64,000 bases of DNA from Parvicella tangerina (GCF_907165195.1 NZ_OU015584.1:3730978-3794977), one strand, 5' to 3'. Numbered from the stretch's first letter, positions 47,501 through 54,046 are shown. Numbers and translations are program-made. Notes: generated by a model not told the origin, from the letters alone.

Positions 47501-47526
47501 TTGTTGATCTAAGAAGATCACGCTAA
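41536..47526 (+). CDS. Giant T9SS surface protein with HYR and SprB repeats (1996 aa)
   Basis: Signal peptide 1-26 (LIAIVVALAITTSANAQ). Residues about 30-370 are a beta-rich region of the type found in large surface proteins, followed by a DUF11-like segment (GDTIEYTLQITNPGTEAIND) near 400. One SprB-type repeat is near 655-720, ten HYR units of about 80 residues run from about 727 to 1530, then five SprB repeats (pattern …NGDTT…GIYDVLVTDIYGC) to about 1900. The last 90 residues are a type B (CHU_C/gliding) T9SS sorting domain (FTPNFDGFNDYFVVRG, VFNRWGNVVYE). Predicted cell-surface adhesin or gliding protein. It heads an operon with PorP/SprF 18 bp downstream. Confidence 0.92.
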   Translation: MRNFLFQKTLIAIVVALAITTSANAQVIKTFTQRSSSYTPSKLIYNIRGDFTMIGNTNLTLQSYGNYTNNSNNIMEYVDVDGDPNTFNSSSATLEFSTENGAIPECSNIIYAGLYWTGRSHDGSSSPEEFDVTKGGVTKTFNKRKISLKGPGQSTYTLFEANPGNIYYPDGVNGNMYSAYVEVTDYVRNNGIGEYFAADMAILEGNGGATGYYGGWGMIVVYENSKMNWRDVTIFDGHAYVKGNSTINYDLPVSGFHTVQSGQVNMKLGLMAGEGDVGISGDYFRIRDWQDNSWVTLSHSGNSTSNFFNSSVNTGGNPRNLNLQNNTGVDIAMFDIPNTGNSVITNNQTSTTFRYGSTQDTYIIFCIAMSVDAYIPDVEALISAEYINGVPASGTVTAEPGDTIEYTLQITNPGTEAINDLEIILPLPYTTDYLSGSLSTSVNFTPLPSPNDAHFDPLLGPTGSIVWDFGTLPLPPTGFPDSVLAEISFQFVVTQNCQILTNPDCPPQVVLSGGHTTGVGAVSGSSFDLPFIQGYETSGICIGEPISDPLVMEIDAAQFVVDSCNNVGNIRDFVFCNYEDATIPFDSVASLFPDGLRFYNTNNVTPSSIEYDDTNPFPATPGTSVYFAIPEGYSSCYYTFYLTVQDPIITYTVVSENESCIGEEDGEVDLTILGGITPITYDWTGPSSYSSTNEDITSLGEGMYYITITDSLGCQASDSAEVVTIPDNTDPSLVCPLDINVNNDLGVCGANVSYTTPVGTDNCPGATTVMLQGLASGSLFSLGTTLVEYEATDLAGNTATCSFNVTVTDNEDPVVTSCAADVTVDADPSSCAATGVSLGTPTVTDNCGIATTTNDAPSSFPVGTTTVTWTITDVNGNDVTCSQSVTVNDTQDPTITCPAPVTTTADAGVCYASGASLGSPVTNDNCGVASVTNDAPTNFNVGTTTVTWTVTDVNGNTASCTQSVTVTDDEDPIITCPSDISLKTTLGNCSVDASLVSLGNPSTSDNCGIASTVNNAPATYNVGTTTVTWTVTDVNGNTATCPQVVTVTDNEDPVVTSCAADVTVDADPSSCAATGVSLGTPTVTDNCGIATTTNDAPSSFPVGSTTVTWTITDVNGNDVTCSQSVTVNDTQDPTITCPAPVTTTADAGVCFASGVSLGSPVTNDNCGVASVTNDAPTNFNVGTTTVTWTVTDVNGNTASCTQLVTVNDNQNPTITCPGNVQVFNESGLCETTTTTISLGNPSTADNCGIASTINNAPTTFNVGTTNVVWTTTDVNGNTAQCSQTITIVDNQGPTVINCAPNVVDSVDTGICGSSTVSLGTPTATDNCGIASMTNDAPSLFPVGNTTVTWTITDVNGNSVTCTQVVTIIDDELPSITCPSTIVVDADSNLCSVSEVTLTPPTVNDNCGVASITNNAPNIYPVGTTVVTWIATDINGNRDTCYQDIVVEDNENPVFTSCPVDTSSCNPVLFYQLPSATDNCGVSNLSLISGFAPGDTFPVGTTTVIYELEDIHSNLSYCTFDVTIHPLPVVSLTDEDVSCNGFDDGGITANVSVGTAPFDYSWNNGDTTSVIDSLQPGIYDVLVTDIYGCERTASSTITEPDLLALSYAQQNISCYNLSDGSIDVTVIGGTTPYSYNWSNGANSQDITQVASGEYEVVVTDLQGCSDSLSIEITQPDSLFVTASIIDEICSGSNGLIDVTVTGGTSPFLYDWSTGSTTQDLENVPAGIYSLDVMDANGCTVSFYDTVDTYQIMDVNGILTQPLCFGDTNGIIEIEVVDGTSPFEFAWNTGDTTQTISDLVSGLYEVLITDANGCTQLVQYNLNEPDSLDLDLYSPNPLLDYNVSGFGATDGEIDLSIYGGSGNYDILWNTGDTDEDLYDLGAGFYSVTVTDINGCIAVDTITLTEPFDLAIPSGFTPNFDGFNDYFVVRGIDVFPDNKLVVFNRWGNVVYETEGYENTWDGTSNNGEALPDATYYVILTIHSPVEIELNGFVDLRRSR
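43961..44440 (+). repeat. HYR pair, copy A of a 720-bp-spaced internal duplication
   Basis: Encodes HYR units 2 and 3. 44681-45160 is a near-identical copy 720 bases downstream: in the first 80 bases I count about four differences, mostly synonymous. The third unit of the block (44440-44680) is more diverged. Suggests recent tandem expansion of a three-unit block. Confidence 0.85.
44681..45160 (+). repeat. HYR pair, copy B of the internal duplication
   Basis: Partner of 43961-44440; encodes HYR units 5 and 6. The two copies differ only in scattered bases (for example VGTTT/VGSTT and CYASGAS/CFASGVS). Together with the neighbouring units it makes long open frames on the opposite strand that are artefacts of repeat composition. 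Confidence 0.85.
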
Positions 47527-47544
47527 TAAGATAAAACTAGAAAT

Positions 47545-48477
47545 ATGAGATCTCTAATTATATTTTCAACGATTACCATCTCTATGCTTCTAGGCATAAA
47601 GACGGTAACACAACAAGAAGCCATGGCGAGCCAATACATGTTCAATGGGTTGTTTGTAAATCCAGCATACGCTGGGAGTCACAAATTCTTTTCAACTACA
47701 CTAGGGTTTAGAAAACAATGGGTGGCAGTAGAAGGCGCTCCGCAAACCATGGTGGCATCAATAGACGGTCCTTTAATGGACAATAAAATGGGAGTTGGAC
47801 TGGTTGTAGCCAATGATCAAATTGGTGTATCGAGAAATACAGATATTGTTGCAAATTACGCCTATAATATCAAATTAGGTGAAGGCAAAATGGCTTTTGG
47901 GTTGAAAGCTGGTTTTTCGCAGTACAAGGCAACGGTGTCAGATCTTACCTATTGGGATCAAGAAGATCCTATTTATAGCTCTGATCTAGTTGGACAAACC
48001 ATTCCAAGATTTGGATTTGGTGCATACTATCATGTTCCTGCCAAATGGTTTGCTGGACTTTCTATTCCAACATTGGTAGCGTATCAAAAAGATCACAAAT
48101 TCAATCTAAATGTTCATGATGCATCATTTTTAAGAAGGCATTATTATTTGATGGGAGGATACATATTCACGATTGATGACAAGTGGAAAATAAAGCCCTC
48201 AACGCTCATTAAATATGTAAAATCAGCGCCTGTTCAAGTAGATATTAATTGTAATGTATTCTTCAAAGACATGATTATTGCGGGACTCTCATACCGAACT
48301 GGTGATGCTATGGTTGCTATTGTGCAGTATCAAGCCAATCAGCAGTTCAGAGTCGGGTATGCCTATGATTACACGCTATCCCAGCTAGGTGATTATTCAA
48401 AAGGGTCTCACGAGATTATGGTTGGATTTGATTTTGGCAAAGATGTCCCAACTGTGCGAACTCCAAGATTCCTCTAA
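47545..48477 (+). CDS. PorP/SprF-family T9SS outer-membrane protein
   Basis: 310 residues. Signature of the family: QEAMASQYMFNGLFVNPAYAGS at the N-terminus (first part only shown as MFNGLFVNPAYAGS), then GFRKQWVAVEGAPQTM, and a C-terminal barrel strand region ending GFDFGKDVPTVRTPRFL. SprF-type proteins are encoded directly after the SprB-like substrates they help to export or anchor, as here. The last ten codons are duplicated at 51760-51790, at the left edge of the second repeat copy. Confidence 0.94.
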   Translation: MRSLIIFSTITISMLLGIKTVTQQEAMASQYMFNGLFVNPAYAGSHKFFSTTLGFRKQWVAVEGAPQTMVASIDGPLMDNKMGVGLVVANDQIGVSRNTDIVANYAYNIKLGEGKMAFGLKAGFSQYKATVSDLTYWDQEDPIYSSDLVGQTIPRFGFGAYYHVPAKWFAGLSIPTLVAYQKDHKFNLNVHDASFLRRHYYLMGGYIFTIDDKWKIKPSTLIKYVKSAPVQVDINCNVFFKDMIIAGLSYRTGDAMVAIVQYQANQQFRVGYAYDYTLSQLGDYSKGSHEIMVGFDFGKDVPTVRTPRFL

Positions 48478-50080
48478 ACGATAGAAAATGAAACTCATAA
48501 AATACATCTTTTTATTCTTGATCGTTGCACTTCTTGCTTCATGTAATTCAACCTATTATTTCAAAAAGGCTGATAAACAATTTAATTTGGAACGATACGG
48601 AAAGGCAATTCCTTTTTACGAAAAAGGGCTTTCAAAAGAACGTAATATCGATGCACTTCAAAATCTAGCAGAATGTCATGTTGCTAACAATAGAAAAGAC
48701 GAAGCTATTCCGCTTTTAGAAGAAGCGTTAACCTTAGGAGAGGTAAATCCTAGAACGTTTTTTATTTTGGGACAGTCCTACCTTTCAGAAGGTAAGTACG
48801 AAAAGTCAATCGACTTTTTGAGTAAATACTTAGAAAGGATGCCGAATGATGTTGTTGCTCAAATGCTTCTTGCGTCTGCTTACTCAATTGAAGATCGTTT
48901 TAGAGACACTACTCTTTACACCTTAAACAGTATTGACATCAGCGAATTTGAAACCGTTCCTAGAGTGGAATGTTCAGACTGTTACGACTGTTCAGAAGAA
49001 ACTCACCAAGAAAATAGAAGAACTGAATTCAAGGTTAAGAAAAAATAAATACGAAATATTACGTAAAAGAGACCTGCTTCAAATATGTAGTTTTGAAAAA
49101 AATTACATGATGAAAAACCTATTTTTAATTACACTCAGTTTTTGCCTGTTACTCTCTGGCACTAATTACTACTCACAATCTATTGACAAAGAAGTTACTT
49201 TTGAGCTAGACAAAAAAGCCAAAAGAGGCAAATTGGCCAACGTAGAAATTGACAGTCAAGGAAACTATAAACTCTACTACATTACCAAAACAAAGAGTAA
49301 AAAAATCAAATTTCAAATCTATACGTTCGACCCCAACTTCAGTTTTTTAGGGAAAGTTGATGATGAACTTGAACTTGAAAAAGTGAAGTCTAAGTATAGC
49401 TGGTTCAATTTTAAAGGAGAGCTTTATTCTGTGGTTGGAATTTCGTTAAATTGGAACCCTGCAATGCCCCTTAAGTTGAAAAAGAAAGAAACGTCTTACC
49501 ACTATGATTGGCTACTATTAGGTTACCACAAAAGAGTGAAAGTACTAGAGAAAGTGAAGCCTCGTACGGACGATGGTATGAAGTATTTTGCCAAAGGATA
49601 TTTTGAAGATGATGTTACTGGTGACATTTACATCATTGTTGGGGTTGCTCCAGGTCTAGTAAGTAAGGAAGCTGGTGCTCAGTATACAGACCTTAGATTA
49701 ATCAAGTTTGATTGGGACTTAAATAAAGTTGCCGAGACGAAGATTCCATTTGAATACGGTCAGGAGGTTGCTTTTGCAAAAGGTTTTGCTGAGCCAGATC
49801 CAGAAAACCCTACTGCAGTAGGATTCAGCGGTGGAGTCGTTGTCTTCGCTCCTACAAAAGTGAAAGGATTAGACATTCCAGTTGATGAGAATAAAGGAAA
49901 CTTCACTTTCGTAGAATTTGACAAAGACCTTAACATAATTACGCGTGAATCATTTGATAATCCATCTCCAGGTTGGACGATCGAGGATATGCAGTGGGCA
50001 GAAAATAGTGATGGCAAAAAAGACATTTACCTGTATGGTCCTGCCGCTTTTGGGAAAGACAAGTACTATCTGTATGCAAA
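48447..50080 (+). repeat. 1634-bp direct repeat, copy 1
   Basis: Runs from the last ten PorP codons, across the TPR lipoprotein gene, to codon 325 of the secreted-protein gene. Copy 2 is 51760-53393, at a constant offset of 3313 bases. I found no difference between the copies where I compared them, and both encoded protein segments are identical. Confidence 0.93.
48488..49048 (+). CDS. TPR lipoprotein, copy 1
   Basis: 186 residues. Lipobox in IFLFLIVALLASCNSTYYF; TPR-like repeats follow (QFNLERYGKAIPFYEKGL, ALQNLAECHVANNRKDEAI, TFFILGQSYLSEGKYEKSI). The C-terminus is Cys- and Glu-rich (VECSDCYDCSEETHQ). Such TPR lipoproteins commonly sit beside PorP/SprF genes in T9SS loci and may aid assembly. 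It follows PorP by 10 bp. The identical copy lies at 51801-52361. Confidence 0.88.
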   Translation: MKLIKYIFLFLIVALLASCNSTYYFKKADKQFNLERYGKAIPFYEKGLSKERNIDALQNLAECHVANNRKDEAIPLLEEALTLGEVNPRTFFILGQSYLSEGKYEKSIDFLSKYLERMPNDVVAQMLLASAYSIEDRFRDTTLYTLNSIDISEFETVPRVECSDCYDCSEETHQENRRTEFKVKKK

Positions 50081-50246
50081 AGATTTGCGGGAAGAAGTCG
50101 AGAAATTAATTGTTGAAAGTGATGTTTTTAACATAAGAAAAGTACTGGTTTCTAAAAAAGCCATAGAAATTGGTTTCGAAATAGAAGATGAAGAGTTAGC
50201 AGAACAACTAGAGAGATTAATTGATAAAATAAAAAAAGCTAACTAA
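49107..50246 (+). CDS. Secreted protein, copy 1: chimeric, with foreign C-terminal tail
   Basis: 379 residues from ATG 49107, chosen because it starts a signal peptide (MMKNLFLITLSFCLLLSG). Residues 1-326 are identical to copy 2 (52420-53991). From Leu327 the sequence changes to an unrelated helical, highly charged tail (LREEVEKLIVESDVFN…EELAEQLERLIDKIKKAN) and stops after 53 residues, against 197 more in copy 2. The join lies at 50080/50081 and keeps the frame. The tail looks like the C-terminal end of some other coiled-coil protein. Whether the chimera is functional is unknown; the original family is not one that I recognise. Confidence 0.85.
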   Translation: MMKNLFLITLSFCLLLSGTNYYSQSIDKEVTFELDKKAKRGKLANVEIDSQGNYKLYYITKTKSKKIKFQIYTFDPNFSFLGKVDDELELEKVKSKYSWFNFKGELYSVVGISLNWNPAMPLKLKKKETSYHYDWLLLGYHKRVKVLEKVKPRTDDGMKYFAKGYFEDDVTGDIYIIVGVAPGLVSKEAGAQYTDLRLIKFDWDLNKVAETKIPFEYGQEVAFAKGFAEPDPENPTAVGFSGGVVVFAPTKVKGLDIPVDENKGNFTFVEFDKDLNIITRESFDNPSPGWTIEDMQWAENSDGKKDIYLYGPAAFGKDKYYLYAKDLREEVEKLIVESDVFNIRKVLVSKKAIEIGFEIEDEELAEQLERLIDKIKKAN

Positions 50247-50259
50247 GTTGAGATAAATT

Positions 50260-50290
50260 CAGTTATAGCGGATTTGTAATCCTGCTGCGG
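50260..50290 (+). repeat. REP-like palindrome
   Basis: Contains ggatt-tgt-aatcc (50270-50282), an exact 5-bp inverted repeat with a 3-base loop, within cagttatagcggatt and cctgctgcgg flanks. Related fragments appear near 50829-50855 (gattttgtaatc) and 51334-51350 (tgttatagcgaatttt), each just after a gene stop in the inserted segment. Confidence 0.4.
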
Positions 50291-50319
50291 AATTATATAA
50301 ACAGGATAAAACAATACAA

Positions 50320-50826
50320 ATGATCAAAACCTTACTTTTTATTGTAACGTTTATTCCGGGCATCAATCAAGGCAATTTAAAACAAACTGATTCTATTGCT
50401 GAAACATGGAATTTGTTGGTCTTTGAAAAAGGCGGATGCTTGGGAGGGTGTCAATATGTTAAAGAGGAGAAAATTGAAAAAAAAGAGGTCCGAACTTTGG
50501 TTTTCAGCCAACAAGCCTGGAAAGACTTTTTAAACAAGGACAAAACCAAACTGACACATTTTTTAATTGGTGAAATGTCAGACACTACCCAGACTAGAAT
50601 TCACACCTGTCCCTTTTTTGAAGCAACAGCCGGAGAAATGGCGGTTTACTCATTACAGCGGATCCATCAAAAAAATTGGTTTGACTTTCCTGAATTCATT
50701 ACTTACAAAGACAGAGAAATGGAAAGTGCAACCGAACAACCGCAGGCGTGGTTGCAAGAGATATTAAAAAACAAAACCCAACGGGAGAAATTAGAAGCAT
50801 TGTATCACAATGAACTGAAAAAGTAA
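50320..50826 (+). CDS. Hypothetical protein with possible signal peptide (168 aa)
   Basis: N-terminus MIKTLLFIVTFIPGINQG is a weak signal peptide. The mature part begins WNLLVFEKGGCLGGCQYVKE, with a CLGGC pair, and is otherwise charged and helical. A second Cys is in THTCPFFEATAG-like context (IHTCPFFEATAG). No family recognised. It occurs only in the inserted segment and has no paralogue in the window. Confidence 0.7.
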   Translation: MIKTLLFIVTFIPGINQGNLKQTDSIAETWNLLVFEKGGCLGGCQYVKEEKIEKKEVRTLVFSQQAWKDFLNKDKTKLTHFLIGEMSDTTQTRIHTCPFFEATAGEMAVYSLQRIHQKNWFDFPEFITYKDREMESATEQPQAWLQEILKNKTQREKLEALYHNELKK

Positions 50827-50989
50827 AACCGAATGCGCAGATTTTGTAATCAATGAGATACAAACATTTTTTTAATTTATAGCCTACTAATTTGAGTCTG
50901 TACTACGGAATATGTCATAATAACATAAAATATAATGATAATATAATGATAAATAGATATATTTGACTCTTAATTATAATAAAAGTAAA

Positions 50990-51289
50990 ATGAAACAAAC
51001 ACCCATAATTTTTTTACTAGCCCTAACATTTGGATTAGCGTCATGTGAAAGTGATAAAGATAAGAGGTTGCAAGATCTTAAATCTGTTGGTTGTAAATTG
51101 ACGGAGTCTTATAGTATTTTGTTAGATAATCCAAACGATGAAGATGCAGGAATGGATTTGATTGGCCTACAGTCAGAAATTGAATCAGGTCTTGAGGAAG
51201 ATACAGGAATAACATTAGAAGACTTGGAGGAGGTTATGGAGGAAGATTGCGATAACGCGAGCTTACTCAAAGATGCTATGAAATATTGA
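50990..51289 (+). CDS. Small acidic lipoprotein (99 aa)
   Basis: ATG 50990 begins a lipoprotein signal (FLLALTFGLASCESDKD). The mature part of about 80 residues is very acidic (EIESGLEEDTGITLEDLEEV) and ends with a short helix. It resembles immunity- or chaperone-sized proteins in size only. A 163-bp AT-rich spacer lies upstream, with repeated aatataatgat units. Confidence 0.7.
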   Translation: MKQTPIIFLLALTFGLASCESDKDKRLQDLKSVGCKLTESYSILLDNPNDEDAGMDLIGLQSEIESGLEEDTGITLEDLEEVMEEDCDNASLLKDAMKY

Positions 51290-51334
51290 TTCAATCTCCG
51301 TTTTGCAGTAGTTCTAATAATTTTGGATGGAATC

Positions 51335-51373
51335 TGTTATAGCGAATTTTATTGAAGCAATTAAAATTCGTAT
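51335..51373 (+). terminator. AT-rich hairpin, possible terminator
   Basis: cgaattttattg (51343-51354 region) pairs with caattaaaattcg around a 3-base loop, with one unpaired A. It lies between the convergent small lipoprotein and the minus-strand gene at 51401, where a bidirectional terminator would be expected. There is no clean T-run. Confidence 0.35.
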
Positions 51374-51400
51374 GGAAGAAATGAATCTTAAAATAGTTCC

Positions 51401-51757
51401 TTAATTCTCTGCTGGTTCCAGTCCGAAAAATTCCTCTGCTGAACGTATTACCGAACCCGGCATATCGTGTCCGGCCCAACCTTTTTTATTGCCATCAATA
51501 AAAACATAGCCAAATCCTTCGGGTTGCAGTTCATCTTCAATTTGCTTGATTTCTTTGTCAGTCAATCCATCGTGGTATACATTGGCAAAAAGGACCTGTG
51601 GATGGTTATTGGTGAAATATTCAGAAACGTCATTCACAAACCATCCCCAATCTTCGCCTCCCTCTTCGGCATAAATTTCTTCATCTTCGGGTTTGGCATA
51701 AATTAAAATCATAGGACGTCTTTTGTTATTAATGCGGATGTCTATTGCCGAATGCAT
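51401..51757 (-). CDS. Hypothetical soluble protein (about 118 aa), 5' end at the repeat junction
   Basis: Acidic protein (MILIYAKPEDEEIYAEEGGE, WGWFVNDVSEYFTNN, GYVFIDGNKKGWAGHDMPG) with no recognised family. An ATG lies at 51757-51755, two bases from the left edge of repeat copy 2 (51760). The frame stays open into the repeat to 51820, but those 21 codons are antisense to the TPR lipoprotein gene and are not native. The original 5' end or promoter is therefore probably lost. Confidence 0.6.
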   Translation of the reverse strand: MHSAIDIRINNKRRPMILIYAKPEDEEIYAEEGGEDWGWFVNDVSEYFTNNHPQVLFANVYHDGLTDKEIKQIEDELQPEGFGYVFIDGNKKGWAGHDMPGSVIRSAEEFFGLEPAEN

Positions 51758-51759
51758 GG

Positions 51760-53393
51760 CCCAACTGTGCGAACTCCAAGATTCCTCTAAACGATAGAAA
51801 ATGAAACTCATAAAATACATCTTTTTATTCTTGATCGTTGCACTTCTTGCTTCATGTAATTCAACCTATTATTTCAAAAAGGCTGATAAACAATTTAATT
51901 TGGAACGATACGGAAAGGCAATTCCTTTTTACGAAAAAGGGCTTTCAAAAGAACGTAATATCGATGCACTTCAAAATCTAGCAGAATGTCATGTTGCTAA
52001 CAATAGAAAAGACGAAGCTATTCCGCTTTTAGAAGAAGCGTTAACCTTAGGAGAGGTAAATCCTAGAACGTTTTTTATTTTGGGACAGTCCTACCTTTCA
52101 GAAGGTAAGTACGAAAAGTCAATCGACTTTTTGAGTAAATACTTAGAAAGGATGCCGAATGATGTTGTTGCTCAAATGCTTCTTGCGTCTGCTTACTCAA
52201 TTGAAGATCGTTTTAGAGACACTACTCTTTACACCTTAAACAGTATTGACATCAGCGAATTTGAAACCGTTCCTAGAGTGGAATGTTCAGACTGTTACGA
52301 CTGTTCAGAAGAAACTCACCAAGAAAATAGAAGAACTGAATTCAAGGTTAAGAAAAAATAAATACGAAATATTACGTAAAAGAGACCTGCTTCAAATATG
52401 TAGTTTTGAAAAAAATTACATGATGAAAAACCTATTTTTAATTACACTCAGTTTTTGCCTGTTACTCTCTGGCACTAATTACTACTCACAATCTATTGAC
52501 AAAGAAGTTACTTTTGAGCTAGACAAAAAAGCCAAAAGAGGCAAATTGGCCAACGTAGAAATTGACAGTCAAGGAAACTATAAACTCTACTACATTACCA
52601 AAACAAAGAGTAAAAAAATCAAATTTCAAATCTATACGTTCGACCCCAACTTCAGTTTTTTAGGGAAAGTTGATGATGAACTTGAACTTGAAAAAGTGAA
52701 GTCTAAGTATAGCTGGTTCAATTTTAAAGGAGAGCTTTATTCTGTGGTTGGAATTTCGTTAAATTGGAACCCTGCAATGCCCCTTAAGTTGAAAAAGAAA
52801 GAAACGTCTTACCACTATGATTGGCTACTATTAGGTTACCACAAAAGAGTGAAAGTACTAGAGAAAGTGAAGCCTCGTACGGACGATGGTATGAAGTATT
52901 TTGCCAAAGGATATTTTGAAGATGATGTTACTGGTGACATTTACATCATTGTTGGGGTTGCTCCAGGTCTAGTAAGTAAGGAAGCTGGTGCTCAGTATAC
53001 AGACCTTAGATTAATCAAGTTTGATTGGGACTTAAATAAAGTTGCCGAGACGAAGATTCCATTTGAATACGGTCAGGAGGTTGCTTTTGCAAAAGGTTTT
53101 GCTGAGCCAGATCCAGAAAACCCTACTGCAGTAGGATTCAGCGGTGGAGTCGTTGTCTTCGCTCCTACAAAAGTGAAAGGATTAGACATTCCAGTTGATG
53201 AGAATAAAGGAAACTTCACTTTCGTAGAATTTGACAAAGACCTTAACATAATTACGCGTGAATCATTTGATAATCCATCTCCAGGTTGGACGATCGAGGA
53301 TATGCAGTGGGCAGAAAATAGTGATGGCAAAAAAGACATTTACCTGTATGGTCCTGCCGCTTTTGGGAAAGACAAGTACTATCTGTATGCAAA
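51760..53393 (+). repeat. 1634-bp direct repeat, copy 2
   Basis: Exact counterpart of 48447-50080. It begins with the last ten codons of porP without the rest of that gene, and continues into the full-length form of the secreted-protein gene. It therefore seems to keep the native right-hand junction, while copy 1 keeps the native left-hand junction. Confidence 0.93.
51801..52361 (+). CDS. TPR lipoprotein, copy 2
   Basis: Same 186 residues as 48488-49048, with the same ribosome-binding context. Here it is not preceded by an intact porP gene, so it has lost its presumed operon promoter and may be silent or read from the inserted segment. The inserted gene immediately upstream points the other way. 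Confidence 0.88.
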   Translation: MKLIKYIFLFLIVALLASCNSTYYFKKADKQFNLERYGKAIPFYEKGLSKERNIDALQNLAECHVANNRKDEAIPLLEEALTLGEVNPRTFFILGQSYLSEGKYEKSIDFLSKYLERMPNDVVAQMLLASAYSIEDRFRDTTLYTLNSIDISEFETVPRVECSDCYDCSEETHQENRRTEFKVKKK

Positions 53394-53991
53394 GGATGCG
53401 GCTAAGAAGAAGTCGATTCAAGTGATGAAAGTTTCATCTAGTAAGGTTGAATACTTAACAGAAACTACCTTAGAAGATATCGAAGCTGTGAAGACTATGC
53501 CCGCTGATAATAAAAAGACAACAGACTATAATGGAAAGGTAAAGCCGTCATTTAACTTTACACAACTTTCATCCGGAAACATTCTCCTCTATGGGCAATA
53601 CTATAATGAAGGCAAACCTTCTGACTACATGGCCTTGGAGTTTGACAATAGCGGAAAACTTGTAGCTAACTACACAAGAAATATGGAGACTAAAATCAAG
53701 GTGCCTTTTACTTGTGTGAATAGTGTCTCTGAGACATCAAATGGTGTGTATTGGATTTCTTATGAAGCTGAAGGGGATGAGACCACAAAATATATTGTTC
53801 CTGTAATTACCAAGCTGGACACTAAAGCGAAAAAAGTGAATGACCCAATGGTACTGGGTAAAGACGGGAAAAAACAATTATACTACGTGGACCCTTCGTA
53901 CCCGTTACTAAATATCTCACAGACACAACAAGTTTATTTCGGAAGTGACAAAAAAGGAAAGAACATTTGGTTCTGCAGAGTGAATCTGTAA
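52420..53991 (+). CDS. Secreted protein, copy 2: full-length form (523 aa)
   Basis: ATG 52420 starts the signal peptide (LFLITLSFCLLLSGTNYYS). The mature protein has repeated beta segments with Lys, Asp and aromatic residues (YSWFNFKGELYSVVGIS, FVEFDKDLNIITRESF, NILLYGQYYNEGKPSDYMAL, QQVYFGSDKKGKNIWFCRV), like a beta-propeller but with no family I can name. A propeller-like protein next to PorP/SprF fits a T9SS-associated periplasmic or surface role. A good terminator follows at 54014-54046. Residues 1-326 are shared with the chimeric copy 1. Confidence 0.85.
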   Translation: MMKNLFLITLSFCLLLSGTNYYSQSIDKEVTFELDKKAKRGKLANVEIDSQGNYKLYYITKTKSKKIKFQIYTFDPNFSFLGKVDDELELEKVKSKYSWFNFKGELYSVVGISLNWNPAMPLKLKKKETSYHYDWLLLGYHKRVKVLEKVKPRTDDGMKYFAKGYFEDDVTGDIYIIVGVAPGLVSKEAGAQYTDLRLIKFDWDLNKVAETKIPFEYGQEVAFAKGFAEPDPENPTAVGFSGGVVVFAPTKVKGLDIPVDENKGNFTFVEFDKDLNIITRESFDNPSPGWTIEDMQWAENSDGKKDIYLYGPAAFGKDKYYLYAKDAAKKKSIQVMKVSSSKVEYLTETTLEDIEAVKTMPADNKKTTDYNGKVKPSFNFTQLSSGNILLYGQYYNEGKPSDYMALEFDNSGKLVANYTRNMETKIKVPFTCVNSVSETSNGVYWISYEAEGDETTKYIVPVITKLDTKAKKVNDPMVLGKDGKKQLYYVDPSYPLLNISQTQQVYFGSDKKGKNIWFCRVNL

Positions 53992-54013
53992 TTATTTCAT
54001 AAAGCTTGGTTTA

Positions 54014-54046
54014 AGAGTGTCGTTTTGAAAAAAGCGGCACTTTTTT
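54014..54046 (+). terminator. Rho-independent terminator after the T9SS operon
   Basis: agtgtcgtttt pairs with aaaagcggcact (allowing G-U pairs and one bulge) around a short loop, followed by tttttt at 54041-54046. It overlaps the last codons of the convergent DUF2064 gene. Confidence 0.75.

Larger units (their letters stand above)
50081..51759. other. 1679-bp unrelated segment between the two repeat copies
   Basis: The segment begins inside a coding sequence (53-codon tail fused to copy 1) and ends at or inside another gene (minus-strand gene at 51401). It holds two further small genes and AT-rich spacers. No transposase, integrase, terminal inverted repeat or target-site duplication is visible. 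At the left edge, 11 bases (gaagaagtcga at 50091-50101) match the native continuation in copy 2 (53406-53416) but shifted by two bases, which hints at microhomology. Confidence 0.8.

Noticed and set aside
50220-50330. Integron attC-like site after the chimeric gene
   Set aside because: The RYYYAAC and GTTRRRY boxes are not present in proper arrangement, and no integrase is nearby.
50081-51759. Insertion sequence
   Set aside because: No transposase, no terminal inverted repeats; the flanking direct repeats are 1634 bp rather than a short target duplication.
51758-51820. N-terminal 21 codons of the minus-strand gene read from inside repeat copy 2
   Set aside because: That stretch is antisense to the TPR lipoprotein gene and belongs to the repeat, so it is a chance extension.
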